From: Absidia repens
Lineage: Eukaryota; Mucoromycota; Mucoromycetes; Mucorales; Cunninghamellaceae
Length of the DNA: 64,000 nucleotides
Reading direction: 5' to 3'
NCBI GenBank assembly: GCA_002105175.1
Contig: MCGE01000048.1
Coordinates: 62,001-126,000, forward strand
Below the pieces are notes generated by a model, which searched no databases, was not told the DNA's origin, and was given only the letters and a program-made list of their open reading frames with translations. Made by a program: the position numbers and the translations under genes. Below are positions 22,215 to 32,136 of the stretch, piece by piece (positions within the stretch are counted from its first letter, which is position 1; the number at the start of each line of letters is the position of its first letter).

Positions 22215-22480
22215 AATTAATCAAGATGACATCGTTGTATCCCGCACGAATATGGGCGTGACATTGTTATGAAATAAGTTGATGCATTTTTTTCTTTCAA
22301 TGATGCTGCTCTTCTTCTTATGGTTTGCAAGCCACAACATATCAGTGGCCAGTTTGCCCCTCGCAACTGAGCTATGTTGCACAGAAATGCCTTGTTTATA
22401 ACCCCGCTCACCATATATTCTCCTTTTGTGGTAAAAGACCTGTCTCAATTTCCATCCCTCACAGCCTGGATCGACCAACT
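22215..22480 (-). other. Unidentified coding-like remnant
   Basis: The minus frame MVDPGCEGWKLRQVFYHKRR, then IYGERGYKQGISVQH and LATDMLWLANHKKKSSIIER is open for 85 codons with a reasonable composition. I do not recognise it. The surrounding DNA is transposon-derived, so a transposase fragment is likely. Confidence 0.25.
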
Positions 22481-22724
22481 TTAAATGCCTAAGGCTTTTT
22501 TTTTTTTATGAAAGTTAATAAAAAAAATACGGATTCATATTTGCCATGACCTATACTATTCAATCCGTATTAAAAAAAAAAAAATCACCACAAAAAAAAA
22601 GCCTTAGGGTTTCAAGATTGATGTCGGGATATTTAGGTTATAACCTGTTCGCACCATAAGTACAAAAAAAAAATCGAAAAAAAGGCTTTGGGTTGCTCAA
22701 ATGTATGTGCTTTGATTTACGTTT

Positions 22725-22805
22725 GTCGTATTATGAATAAAAACGTTCTGCCTGAATTATAAGCAGAGCGGCATTTAAATAAATTCAGGTACCAATTAAT
22801 CATTT
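22725..22805 (+). repeat. hAT-type terminus copy
   Basis: Shares AAGCAGAGCGGCATTT, AATAAATTCAGGTACCAAT and ATGAATAAAAACGTTCTGCC with 36010-36085, and the central part with the right end of the element at 5777-6557. Confidence 0.5.
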
Positions 22806-22849
22806 ATCCATTTCAAAACCAAATAAATGATCTCTACATAAGATGTGAA

Positions 22850-23131
22850 TGTCGTATTTGTCATCATCCACATACAGTATATCAGATACGTGGTTATTCA
22901 TTATGACCCAACAATTGTACCTTGTCACTCTGAGGCATAACCTCACACTGGCTATGATTCACTTGGTCTACAATCAATATCAAAGATCAATCATCCATCT
23001 ATTCCATAATACACTATTTTATTTCCTCATCTCGAACTCTACGAATAATCCATTATCATCTACAATCATCTATCATCATAAAAATTTATTATTCCAACAT
23101 CCGCTTCCCATACTTTTACTATAAAAACCCA
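22850..23131 (+). repeat. Truncated LTR of family B
   Basis: Starts TGTCGTATTTGTCATCATCC and follows the family-B LTR to CTATAAAAACCCACTGTC, where it is cut by gypsy coding sequence of the opposite strand. The last ~75 bases of the LTR are missing. Confidence 0.7.
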
Positions 23132-23628
23132 CTGTCTTTGGTATGTGCTGGAGCCGAAATAAGTCCAAATGGCATTATTAGGAATTCAAAGGTGCCAAAC
23201 TTCGTCGTAAATCCAGTCTTCGGCCATAGGTATCTGCCAGAAACCGGATGCCGCATCGAGAGTAGAATAATACCGAGCACCACCAAGAGAGTCAATCATT
23301 TCATCAATATGAGGCAAAGGGTAACGGTCCTTGACAGTAATCTTGTTCAGCTTCCTATAATCCTGACAAACACGCAATTCGCCATTCTTTTTCCCCACAA
23401 ATATAACCGGAGCAGCCCATTCTCCATTCGACGGCCTTATCATCCCCTTTTCTAACAATTCATCCAATGTTGCCCTCATGAACTCTTCCTCTTTCCATGT
23501 CATCCGATATGGTTTACTTACTAAAGGTTCTTCAGATGTAGTAACGATTTTATGTTCAAAGTCTTTAATTCTTCCTAAGCCAGCGTTTTCCACAAAGAGT
23601 TGGCTAGCATGTTCATCAATCAGTTCTT
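23132..23628 (-). pseudogene. Ty3/gypsy reverse-transcriptase fragment
   Basis: The minus strand reads ELIDEHASQLFVENAGLGRI, then KPYRMTWKEEEFMRATLDEL, then GMIRPSNGEWAAPVIFVGKK, ELRVCQDYRKLNKITVKDRY and STLDAASGFWQIPMAED. After a one-base frame change it continues KFGTFEFLIMPFGLISAPA. These are the first four blocks of a gypsy RT. The YxDD block is missing because a truncated LTR of another family begins at 23131. The other edge is the foldback Merlin derivative starting at 23629. The sequence is not the same family as the intact element at 26464-32136. Confidence 0.85.
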
Positions 23629-25249
23629 GGGTTGAAGGTCAAGATAGACACTCATGCTTAACTTCAAAATAGATTTACTATACCAAAAATAGGTCTATTT
23701 GAGCCGAAAATAGTATAGATCGACTCAGAATGAAACGCAGTTTATGATCTGCATAATTTTAAATTGATTCGCCGACATTTTTGAAAAACTTATATTGCTA
23801 TTTATGCAACAGTTATCAATATTTTTGGTGATTTTTTTGTGTTCCCCAACCTTATATACATCCTATTATTGGTCCATGATAGTTATAGAACATTATGACA
23901 ACTTTAAATTAATTTAAAATATCAAGGTTTACGTAAAAATATACCATGAAATTGAAGTTGACATTTTTACATTTTATTTTATAAAGCTTCAATTTACATT
24001 TGATTTTAATATAACTGTTACACATAATGTGGTTTTGTTGCTCTTTTGAATGGTGGTATTTACGAGCTTGTATCTTTATTTGCTGGCAGAGTAATTCTGA
24101 AAATGTGTTCTACTTCCGAAAATGGTAAGTATTGAAAGCGTCTATATGAGACTTAAAACAAATATGCTGCATCAGTGCTACTAATGGCCTTAGACTTGTG
24201 CACGCTACAGGAGAAGTAGGGACACTGCCAAATGTAATAGGAATTATCACGATTGTTAAATTTCATGATGTACCGCATGGCTAGAATAAAACATCCTGCA
24301 CCAGTTTCTTCGGTGCGTACCAAGTTATTCTGGCAGAGGAACTCGGCGGAAACATGGGGAGACGCAAGGGCATGAGAGACTTGGACAGTTGGAGGTACGG
24401 CAGGCATGTTTTGATCAAAATAATCAAAAAAATACCACTCTTTATACAGTAACTCTCAAATCCTTCGCATGTTTTGACATTTTTCCTTTGACCCTAATTT
24501 TCTTCAAAATGCAATAATAAAATCTATTTTTTTTAACATTATATTAAAGTGCTTTATATAAGCTTTCGAATGACATATTGTAGTTGGTGATTTGCTTTCA
24601 TCATGTCATCATGATGGGGATCTGAAAAAAAATTACAGTATATTTTTTTCGCTTATATGCACCATAAATTACCGCACCACGCTAAAACTTACTCCGTAAT
24701 GAGCTAATATAACCTGCATGAAGCTGTCCTACCGCTTTCCATACTTACCATTTTCGATAAGTAGAACACATTTTCAGCAATTACTCTGCAGCGAATAAAG
24801 ATACAAACTTGTAAGTACCACCATTCGAAAGAGCACTAAAAACGACATTACGTGTAACAGTGTTATTAAAATCAAATGTAAATTGAAAGCTTTATAAAAT
24901 AAAATGTAAAAAATGTCAACTTCAATTTCATGGTATATTTTTACATAAACTTTGATATTTTAAATTAAGTTAAAGTTGTCATAATGTTCTATAACTATCA
25001 GGAACCAATAACGGGATGCATATAACCTCGGGGAACACAAAAAAATTGCCAAAAATATTGATAACTGTTGCATAAATAGCAATATAAGGTTTTCAAAAAA
25101 TGTCGGCGAATCAATTTAAAATTATGCAGATCATAAACTGCGTTTCAATCTGAGTCGATCTATACTATTTTCGGCTCAAATAGACCTATTTTTGGTATAG
25201 TAAATCTACTTTGAAGTTACGCATGAGTGTCTATCTTGACCTTCAACCC
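23629..25249. mobile_element. Non-autonomous Merlin derivative with ~510-bp inverted repeats
   Basis: The ends are GGGTTGAAGGTCAAGATAGA at 23629 and its reverse complement ending at 25249. The left arm (23629 to about 24139) and right arm (about 24732-25249) match almost throughout, with small differences. The ~590-bp centre carries only a zinc-ribbon exon remnant (24153-24407) and AT-rich DNA. The element lies at the edge of the gypsy RT fragment. I could not find a clean 8-9-bp target duplication. Confidence 0.75.
24153..24407 (-). pseudogene. N-terminal zinc-ribbon exon of a Merlin-type transposase
   Basis: The 84-residue frame starts MPAVPPTVQVSHALASPHV and contains EFLCQNNLVRTEETGAGCF, RYIMKFNNRDNSYYIWQCPY and FSCSVHKS. 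It lines up with exon 1 of the transposase at 3361-4550 (FIKDKNLVYTEVTGNGLFLC, RRRTHYVWQCP, FSTVCLK). The first metal-binding cysteine pair is altered, but the QCP...C end is kept. No DDE domain follows. It could at most make a small DNA-binding-domain-like peptide; whether it is expressed is unknown. Confidence 0.6.
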
Positions 25250-25271
25250 ATATTTCTTCACTTTGACATTT

Positions 25272-25600
25272 TGACAGATACTACCCTATACCTTATTTTA
25301 TTCATACTTCATCACCCGCTAAATTACTTCCCCACCATCTCACTATCCAGCATATCCTTACACTGGCTATGTTTCACTTGGTCTACAATCAACGTCAAAG
25401 GTTAATCATCTACCTATTCCATAATACACTATTTTATTCCCTCATCTCGAACTCTACCAATAATCCACTATCATCATAGAAATTTATTATTCCAACATCC
25501 GCTTCCCCTATTATTACTATAAAAACCCACTGTCCTTTTATTCAATAAAGACCATATCAATTGTATCACTTATTTTTACTCTTGCCCTATTTATAACAAC
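25272..25600 (+). repeat. Diverged LTR of family B
   Basis: Shares ACACTGGCTATGTTTCACTT, TCCATAATACACTATTTTAT, CCAACATCCGCTTCCC and TATAAAAACCCACTGTCC with the copy at 38617-38977. The 5' end is unclear. The 3' end abuts the family-A LTR at 25607. Confidence 0.6.
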
Positions 25601-25606
25601 CGTTTC

Positions 25607-25915
25607 AGTCTTATTTGTCACTTGTTACTAATCATTTCCCACACTATCACACTTGTCATTCCTATACAGGTATAACACACAGCCTCAAGTATCCACTACT
25701 CAGGCATATTGTATACAATTATATCTACAGAGAGCCAACCCCCCAAGTTACACCCATATTACCATTCTTCGAACACATCCACAGCCCCCAACAGCATAGC
25801 CTTCTTTTTCCCCATTTTACTATAAAAACACTTTTTCATTTTATTCAATAAAAACTACATCTGATATATCACTTTTTCTATAACGTCTTCCTATTTTTTT
25901 ATATCAAATATTGCA
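25607..25915 (+). repeat. Diverged solo LTR of family A
   Basis: It matches the LTRs of the intact element (26464-26760) with many substitutions and small insertions: ACTAATCATTTCCCACACTA, TCATTCCTATACAGGTATAA, TATAAAAACAC, TTTTATTCAATAAAAACTAC. An older insertion of the same family, with no internal sequence. Confidence 0.7.
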
Positions 25916-26463
25916 ATATGTAAGAAGACCTAGTAGTTCCATTGCCATGGATTCACCACATGGAAAATCTAAATTGTTCATACTGTGCTGTCAGACACCT
26001 GCTATACGCACCCCTCACCAAGCTTGTCCCCTATTCTACTTTAACTTACTTCCTACAGTAGCACCACTATAGGATCATTTTGCCACTGACAATACCCAAA
26101 GCACTTGAAGAAGGATCTAACGGCAGTACGGCACTCCACCTAATCATCTGGAAGATACTGTTCTATACAATCCGCCTACAGAAGCTTGTCATTAAGGTTC
26201 CTTGACATTTTACAATAGAAGAGCCAAACCAATAGCGGAAGTTACCTTTGTAAGAAACTGACCCACTGGATTCCCAACCACTTTCAGATGTCTTGACCAC
26301 TTGGAATCTTCAAACTGTTCATTGCGATGTCGTGCCCATTAGGTAAAAAAAAAAAACATACAAAACAAAAGCTGTACAGTGCAACATGAGTAAAGACCTT
26401 GACTTCAAGTTGCCCAGACACCCTATTTTACTATTCAAAAAAAAAATTCTATTGAGTTCGGTC
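25916..26463. other. Target DNA left of the gypsy element, no gene supported
   Basis: A faint coding-like stretch at 26100-26215 reads PKALEEGSNGSTALHLIIWK, then ILFYTIRLQKLV, possibly the tail of a LINE, but this is weak. An A-run lies at 26345. The last five bases, CGGTC (26459-26463), are the target duplication of the gypsy element. Confidence 0.35.
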
Positions 26464-26760
26464 TGTCGTATTTGTCATCTGTCACTAATCATTTCCCACA
26501 CTATCACACTTGTCATTCCTATACAGGTATAAGACACAGCCTCGAGTATCCACTACTTAGGCATATATACTTATATCTACAGATAACCAACTTCTCATAG
26601 CCTCATATTACCATTCTTCGACTATATCCACAGCCACAACTAGCACAGCCTTCTTTTTCTCATTTATTATAAAACCCTTCCTCATTTTATTCAATAAAAA
26701 CCATATCTGTTATATCACTTATTTTTATAACGTCTTCTTATTATTTTATCAAACATTACA
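26464..26760 (+). repeat. 5' LTR of gypsy element (family A)
   Basis: 297 bp, TGTCG...TTACA. It contains a TATAAAA word at 26668-26674 and AATAAA at 26693-26698, so promoter and poly(A) signal lie close together. No TGG-starting tRNA primer site follows at 26761. Confidence 0.95.
26668..26674 (+). promoter_or_regulatory. TATA box in 5' LTR
   Basis: TATAAAA about 25 bp upstream of the AATAAA region. It is kept in the 3' LTR and in the solo LTRs of families A and B, which supports a role in element transcription. Confidence 0.5.
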
Positions 26761-26821
26761 TTTTTTTAAGTGAATATTATTTTATTTTCATCTTTTTACA
26801 AAAATCTATTTTAAACTCAAT

Positions 26822-29107
26822 ATGCCTGCTACTACCCGTTCTACTGCTCAACCTTCAAGCTCCGCTAATGCCATCAATGTTGATCCTACCGCCACTGTAA
26901 TTGATGCCACTCCTTCATCTGCTGTAGCCATGGAAGTTGATGCCACCTCTGCCACTACTGTTTCTCCTGATGTCATTCCTACCCCTACTGCTGTAACACC
27001 TGGTCTTTCTGCCTCCAAGCATGCCCCTAAGCCCACGTTGAAGGAATTACATGACACCTATGTGAAAGAAGCTCAAGAAAAAACAATGGCCTATGTCTTA
27101 CATGCCGCCGCCAACTCTGATGATCCCTCTTTGGTCAATGAAAGAAAGGCTTTGGATGAATTGGAATCCAAGATTGCCCTTATCAACCGTACTCTAGCCC
27201 ATGCTCCCCCTGCTGCTCCTCCTGCTGTCTCCTCTGCACCCCACTTCAGGTTCATAAATGAAATCCCGGTATTCCAAGTGGAAGGGCAAACTATGATAAA
27301 TGGTGAGCTCCCCTCTTTTACATCGGTCGATAAGTTTATCAGAGCTTTCGAAAAAGTGATGAATCTTGGTGAAGTCGATCTTGATCTCCATTGGTCCCGC
27401 TACCTTGATTATGCTATGCGTGGTGAAGACGTCGACGTTTGGTACGCTAACAATATGAAGAACGTCTCGATGCCCTGGTCTGCTGCCAAGAAAAAATTGG
27501 TGGAAAAATTCTCTTTCAAGAATGATGCCTCTGCTGCCATCCTCGCCCTTGCTGCGCTACGTATGAAGCATTCCGAATCATTGTCCAAGTTTGGTCTTCG
27601 TCTGCAAACACTTTCCCAGCAAGCAAACTGGAATGATGGTCCTGTCTTGGCCGTCATATGTTTCAAGGCACTCAATGAAAGACTTAGGGAACAAGTCATG
27701 GCCGCTCACTACAATAAAGCTCAAGCCCATGGTCTTCCTCAGTCTGCCGAAGAAGTCATCAAGATTGCAACACAACTACACGTTCAAAAACGTTCATTCA
27801 ACCATGTTGACTCTGATTCTGATTCCGATTCCTCTCATCGCCCTCGCCGCCGCCAACGCCACCAACGTGACAAATCCGTGCGTACTGGACTCTTCTGCTC
27901 TCACCATGGTGATAACGCCTCTCATGCCACCAAGGATTGTAGGGAACTCCAACGCCTCAACCGCAACAAGAAGGGAAAAGGCCGTGCCATCGATCATGTC
28001 CCTAGATCTGCCTCTGCCATCTCTTCATCTGCTCCAACCGCATCTTCCTCTGCCTCTGTCGCTTCTTCCTCTGCCTTTGCTGCCTCTTCCTCCGCTCCAC
28101 TCTGCAGGTATTGCAAAAAGGTACCCTACACCATTGGCCACAAGTGTCAAGAAGGTCGTGAATACTTTGCGGCACGCAATGCTCGCCTCAATGCCCTTGA
28201 TATCAGCCACCCTGCCGACACGGAGATGGACAACTACACTGCCTCTTTGAATGCACTGGCTATCGAAGCTCAGCTCGATAACATCGAAGGTAAAAATAAC
28301 AATAAAAATAAAAAAGTCTATTGCCACAACATGATCACAAACTTGCCCTCAACTAAAAAATACGTTTTTCCACTTCTTCTACAGAATAAGCAAGCGTTTG
28401 CCCTTTGTGATTCCGGAGCCAATGTTTCAGTTATAGATAAAAAGTTTATTGATATAAATAAAATAAAAATTGATTCAAACTATACTACTACTATATATCT
28501 ACCAGGCAATAAGACTACAAAAAGCTACGGTAAAACTATTCCAATGTTGATCACTTTCAATAATGTCACTATATCGCATTCCTTCCAAGTCACTGATTTG
28601 TCGAAAGACTTTGATTGTTTGATTGCTGATGATTTGATGTCTACTTTTAATATCGAAGTCGTCAACCTTCCAGTCAGTTGGCCAAATAGTCATTTGAGAT
28701 CACCAAAAGAAAATCATAACATTGACAATCCACCAACACCGAATGATTCACCCGCTGGTACTGCCACGGAGCGAAAAGACTTCCTAAACAAAATATTACC
28801 GTTAGCTGATGAAAATCAAAAAATACCAATCACATCTTTCTGTACCTTACCTACATCAATGGTCAGACTAGATACACCTGACATGCCAACCGATCGCACT
28901 AATCATCGTCAGTACCCAATCCCCGTCACGTTGCAGCCACTCGTCGACGAAGCTGTAAAACAATGGCTTGCTGATGGCACGATCGTTGATGCTCCAATTG
29001 ACACTACATGGAATAGTCCGCTAACACTAGCACCTAAAAAAGATGAGAAAGGTTTTGTTACTGGTCGGCGACCTTGCCTGATCCACGTCACATCAATAAA
29101 CACTTGA
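26822..29107 (+). CDS. Gypsy Gag-protease-5' RT polyprotein (frame 1)
   Basis: 761 codons from ATG at 26822. The first ~120 residues are Ala/Ser/Thr/Pro-rich. A capsid-like retrotransposon Gag region follows (SFTSVDKFIRAFEKVM to about residue 330), then two zinc-knuckle-like clusters (CSHHGDNASHATKDC and CRYCKKVPYTIGHKC). A Ser/Ala-rich spacer lies between the clusters. The aspartic protease has ALCDSGANVSVID with the catalytic Asp near residue 530. The frame then enters the RT N-terminus (PLVDEAVKQWLADGTIVDAP, WNSPLTLAPKK). It stops at 29107 shortly after the RT's first conserved block because the frame is offset by one base near 29078. Gag packages the RNA, and the protease would mature the polyprotein. 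Confidence 0.9.
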   Translation: MPATTRSTAQPSSSANAINVDPTATVIDATPSSAVAMEVDATSATTVSPDVIPTPTAVTPGLSASKHAPKPTLKELHDTYVKEAQEKTMAYVLHAAANSDDPSLVNERKALDELESKIALINRTLAHAPPAAPPAVSSAPHFRFINEIPVFQVEGQTMINGELPSFTSVDKFIRAFEKVMNLGEVDLDLHWSRYLDYAMRGEDVDVWYANNMKNVSMPWSAAKKKLVEKFSFKNDASAAILALAALRMKHSESLSKFGLRLQTLSQQANWNDGPVLAVICFKALNERLREQVMAAHYNKAQAHGLPQSAEEVIKIATQLHVQKRSFNHVDSDSDSDSSHRPRRRQRHQRDKSVRTGLFCSHHGDNASHATKDCRELQRLNRNKKGKGRAIDHVPRSASAISSSAPTASSSASVASSSAFAASSSAPLCRYCKKVPYTIGHKCQEGREYFAARNARLNALDISHPADTEMDNYTASLNALAIEAQLDNIEGKNNNKNKKVYCHNMITNLPSTKKYVFPLLLQNKQAFALCDSGANVSVIDKKFIDINKIKIDSNYTTTIYLPGNKTTKSYGKTIPMLITFNNVTISHSFQVTDLSKDFDCLIADDLMSTFNIEVVNLPVSWPNSHLRSPKENHNIDNPPTPNDSPAGTATERKDFLNKILPLADENQKIPITSFCTLPTSMVRLDTPDMPTDRTNHRQYPIPVTLQPLVDEAVKQWLADGTIVDAPIDTTWNSPLTLAPKKDEKGFVTGRRPCLIHVTSINT

Positions 29108-31680
29108 AGGACGATGTATATCCCTTACCTTTGATAAAAGACATCTTTGAATCCATGCATGGAGCCGCTGTCTTCACCACACTGGATTTGAAAAGCGCAT
29201 TCCACCGTTTCCAAATACATCCAGAAGACCAACATAAAACTACGTTCACAAATAAAGGACGTCAGTACATGTTCCAAGGAGCACCATTTGGACTGAAAAC
29301 ACTTTCAGCTAAATTCCAACGAGTTATGAATGAAGTTTTCCAAGGCTTACCTTTTGTACACACCTTCATTGACGACGTTGTAGTGTTCTCCGACAACATG
29401 GAATCACACACCAAGCATGTTGCCATCGCTATCACAAAGCTGACCGAAGTAAATCTGATCTTGAATCCCAAAAAATGCCATTGGGCCCAAACAGCTGTAT
29501 TCCTACTTGGTTTCTGCGTTTCCAAAGACGGCTATGATCTTGATCCACGAAAGGTCTGCAATGTTCTTGAATGGAACAGACCTACCTCCGGCAAAGCAAT
29601 GCAACAATTCCTCGGTATCGTAAACTACTTCCGTAACCATCTTGCTGGCGTTGCCACGCTCACCAGTCCACTTGATGCATTACGCAACTATAATCAAATC
29701 ACAGATAAAGATTGGACATCAGTACATCAAAAGCATTTCGAACTGATCAAAACACAACTAAAAAGGGATACCTTACTTCATTTTCCAGACTTGAATCAAC
29801 CCTTTTACGTAGCCACAGATGCCTCCAACTACGGCATCGGTGCCGCCTTGTACCAAATCATCCATGGGAAAGAACGCTTCATAGGATACATGGCCAGATC
29901 ATTGTCCACTTCTGAGCGTAACTATAGCACCAACAAAAGGGAACTGCTTGCAATTGTCTTTGCCCTAAAAAAGTTTCATAAGTATCTTTGGGGTAATCCA
30001 TTCACATTGTACACTGACCATCGAGCCCTTACTTACATTCATACACAAAAGATCGCATCACCCATGATGATTAACTGGTTGGATACCATCCTGGACTATT
30101 CGTTCACCGTCATACACAAACCAGGAGCCTTGAATATTTTTCCTGATTTCTTGTCACGTCTTGCCACACCGCACAAAGAAATCCCAGGGGGTAATCAGAC
30201 ACCACACATTCAAGCCAATAAACACAAAGCACAACTGGATCCATCCATAAAAAATAAAACCACAGAAGACATCCACCTTCGCGCAATCCAATCCATGGAA
30301 ATGAATTACGTTACACCTCCGACAACAGAACATATATCCATTCTACAAAGACTACATGAATACGGACATTTCGGAGCAGAAGCAATCGTAAAAGCTGCAC
30401 ATCATGAAGGATTACACTGGACCAACATGTACAAACAAGCACTTGACATTGTCCAAAAATGCCCACCTTGCCAAAAATACAATATAGGAAAAAGAGGCTA
30501 CAATCCCTTGAGACCAGTACATGCATATCTACCAACCGACCATTGGGCTATCGATCTAGCTGGACCATTCAAAGTTTCTACACAAGGAAATACATGGTTA
30601 TTAGTAATGGTTGACGTTTGCACACGATTCACAATTCTACGCGCATTACCTGACAAAAAGGCAGACACACTTATTCATACGTTGATCAAAGTATTTGGCG
30701 ATTTCGGCTATCCAAGAATCATACAATCGGACAACGGCACCGAGTTCAAAAACAAGCTCGACACAGCATTACACAAGACTATGGGAATCGATCGTAGGTT
30801 TTCCACACCATATCATCCAAGAGGAAATGGTCTTGCTGAACGTTACGTCCAAGTAGCCAAAACAATAATAAACAAAGAAAGCCAAGGAACTAGACAAGAC
30901 TGGGACTGGTACGTACCTAATGCACAATTGGTAATGAATAACAAGATTTCAAAACGTCTTCAAACACCCCCATTCTCTTTGATGTTCGCACGACATATGA
31001 ATAAACCCACGCTTACCGGTGATCCACAAACCAACATTGCCACTCTAAAACCCATGAGCTATGAAGAATTGGTAAAACGACTCGAATATATGGCAGATGT
31101 TGTATTTCCGGCAATCAAAGAGCGTACACAACTAGTAATAGATTCACAAAAGGAAGCATTCGATAAAACACACCGTATTGTTGACTTTCCCGTTGGTAGC
31201 TTCGTAGTCGCAAAAATCCCTACAAGAAAAAATAAATCAGCTCCATTATACGACGGTCCATTTGAAGTCATGCAAAAAACAACAAACGGTACTTACGTCC
31301 TAAAAGACATGACAGGTGCACTAGCTTCACGCAACTACGTCCCATCAGAGTTGAAATCCGTTTCGCACGATGAACATAATGATGACGAGTATGAAATCGA
31401 AGCCATCCTAGACCACAAAGGAACACCTGGACAACGTCAATACAAAGTTCGTTGGAAAGGATATACATCCGAAGATGATCAATGGATAAAGGCACAAGAC
31501 ATGAATGCACAAGATGAAATTGACATATATTGGAAAAGACGACAAGACACCGATCAAAAGGAAAAAAATAACAAAGAAAGAAACAAAAATATAAATCGAC
31601 CGACCCCAGCACTGAAAAGAAAGCGGACGGACATTGAAAAAGATAAAAATACCAGTAGAGGACATAAAAGAGCCCGCTAG
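29074..31680 (+). CDS. Gypsy RT-RNase H-integrase-chromodomain (frame 2)
   Basis: 868 codons in the frame entered by a -1 step. The listed start TTG is not a true start; the real product depends on reading through from gag-pro. RT blocks: FTTLDLKSAFHRFQIHPED, GAPFGL, and FIDDVVVFS, which takes the place of YxDD. RNase H: FYVATDASNYGIGAALY and TDHRALTYI. Integrase: zinc-binding HEYGHFG...CPPCQ, then WAIDLAGPF, IQSDNGTEF and a late Glu in NGLAERY. The C-terminal chromodomain has YKVRWKGYTSEDDQW, which in chromoviruses directs insertion to marked chromatin. The basic tail ends at 31680. All catalytic residues are present apart from the frame break. Confidence 0.9.
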   Translation: MPDPRHINKHLKDDVYPLPLIKDIFESMHGAAVFTTLDLKSAFHRFQIHPEDQHKTTFTNKGRQYMFQGAPFGLKTLSAKFQRVMNEVFQGLPFVHTFIDDVVVFSDNMESHTKHVAIAITKLTEVNLILNPKKCHWAQTAVFLLGFCVSKDGYDLDPRKVCNVLEWNRPTSGKAMQQFLGIVNYFRNHLAGVATLTSPLDALRNYNQITDKDWTSVHQKHFELIKTQLKRDTLLHFPDLNQPFYVATDASNYGIGAALYQIIHGKERFIGYMARSLSTSERNYSTNKRELLAIVFALKKFHKYLWGNPFTLYTDHRALTYIHTQKIASPMMINWLDTILDYSFTVIHKPGALNIFPDFLSRLATPHKEIPGGNQTPHIQANKHKAQLDPSIKNKTTEDIHLRAIQSMEMNYVTPPTTEHISILQRLHEYGHFGAEAIVKAAHHEGLHWTNMYKQALDIVQKCPPCQKYNIGKRGYNPLRPVHAYLPTDHWAIDLAGPFKVSTQGNTWLLVMVDVCTRFTILRALPDKKADTLIHTLIKVFGDFGYPRIIQSDNGTEFKNKLDTALHKTMGIDRRFSTPYHPRGNGLAERYVQVAKTIINKESQGTRQDWDWYVPNAQLVMNNKISKRLQTPPFSLMFARHMNKPTLTGDPQTNIATLKPMSYEELVKRLEYMADVVFPAIKERTQLVIDSQKEAFDKTHRIVDFPVGSFVVAKIPTRKNKSAPLYDGPFEVMQKTTNGTYVLKDMTGALASRNYVPSELKSVSHDEHNDDEYEIEAILDHKGTPGQRQYKVRWKGYTSEDDQWIKAQDMNAQDEIDIYWKRRQDTDQKEKNNKERNKNINRPTPALKRKRTDIEKDKNTSRGHKRAR

Positions 31681-31735
31681 GTAAAAATCAAAAACAATGC
31701 CGACGACTTGAAAATCAGGAGACTGAGAAGATCGG

Positions 31736-31769
<34 letters not shown>

Positions 31770-31837
31770 CTTTTCACACACGACTTCACAAATACATCCT
31801 TTTCAAAAAAACGTTTATTCAAACTGGAAGGGGATGA
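31681..31837 (+). other. 3' non-coding region of gypsy with poly-A run and polypurine tract
   Basis: Contains a 29-base A run (31739-31767) and, directly before the 3' LTR, GGAAGGGGATGA (about 31826-31837), the likely polypurine primer of plus-strand DNA synthesis. Confidence 0.7.
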
Positions 31838-32136
31838 TGTCGTATTTGTCATCTGTCACTAATCATTTCCCACACTATCACACTTGTCATTCCTATACAG
31901 GTATAAGACACAGCCTCGAGTATCCACTACTTAGGCATATATACTTATATCTACAGATAACCAACTTCTCATAGCCTCATATTACCATTCTTCGACTATA
32001 TCCACAGCCACAACTAGCACAGCCTTCTTTTTCTCATTTTATTATAAAAACCCTTCCTCATTTTATTCAATAAAAACCATATCTGTTATATCACTTATTT
32101 TTATAACGTCTTCTTATTATTTTATCAAACATTACA
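31838..32136 (+). repeat. 3' LTR of gypsy element (family A)
   Basis: 299 bp, identical to the 5' LTR except for one extra T and one extra A in homopolymer runs near 32040-32050. Followed by the CGGTC target duplication. Confidence 0.95.

Larger units (their letters stand above)
26464..32136 (+). mobile_element. Nearly intact Ty3/gypsy chromodomain retrotransposon
   Basis: Two LTRs (26464-26760 and 31838-32136) flank gag, protease, reverse transcriptase, RNase H, integrase and chromodomain sequence on the plus strand. The 5-bp target duplication CGGTC is present on both sides (26459-26463 and 32137-32141). The LTRs differ only by two one-base length differences in T and A runs, so insertion was very recent. 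A purine-rich tract precedes the 3' LTR. The coding region is split into two frames by a single -1 offset near 29078-29080 inside RT. Confidence 0.95.

Noticed and set aside
27591..28250. 219-codon ORF inside gag in another frame
   Set aside because: Shadow of the gag frame; leucine/proline-rich through composition.
29060..29110. Programmed -1 frameshift site
   Set aside because: No clear slippery heptamer, and the position is within the RT domain; a lesion or sequence error is more likely, though other copies should be compared.
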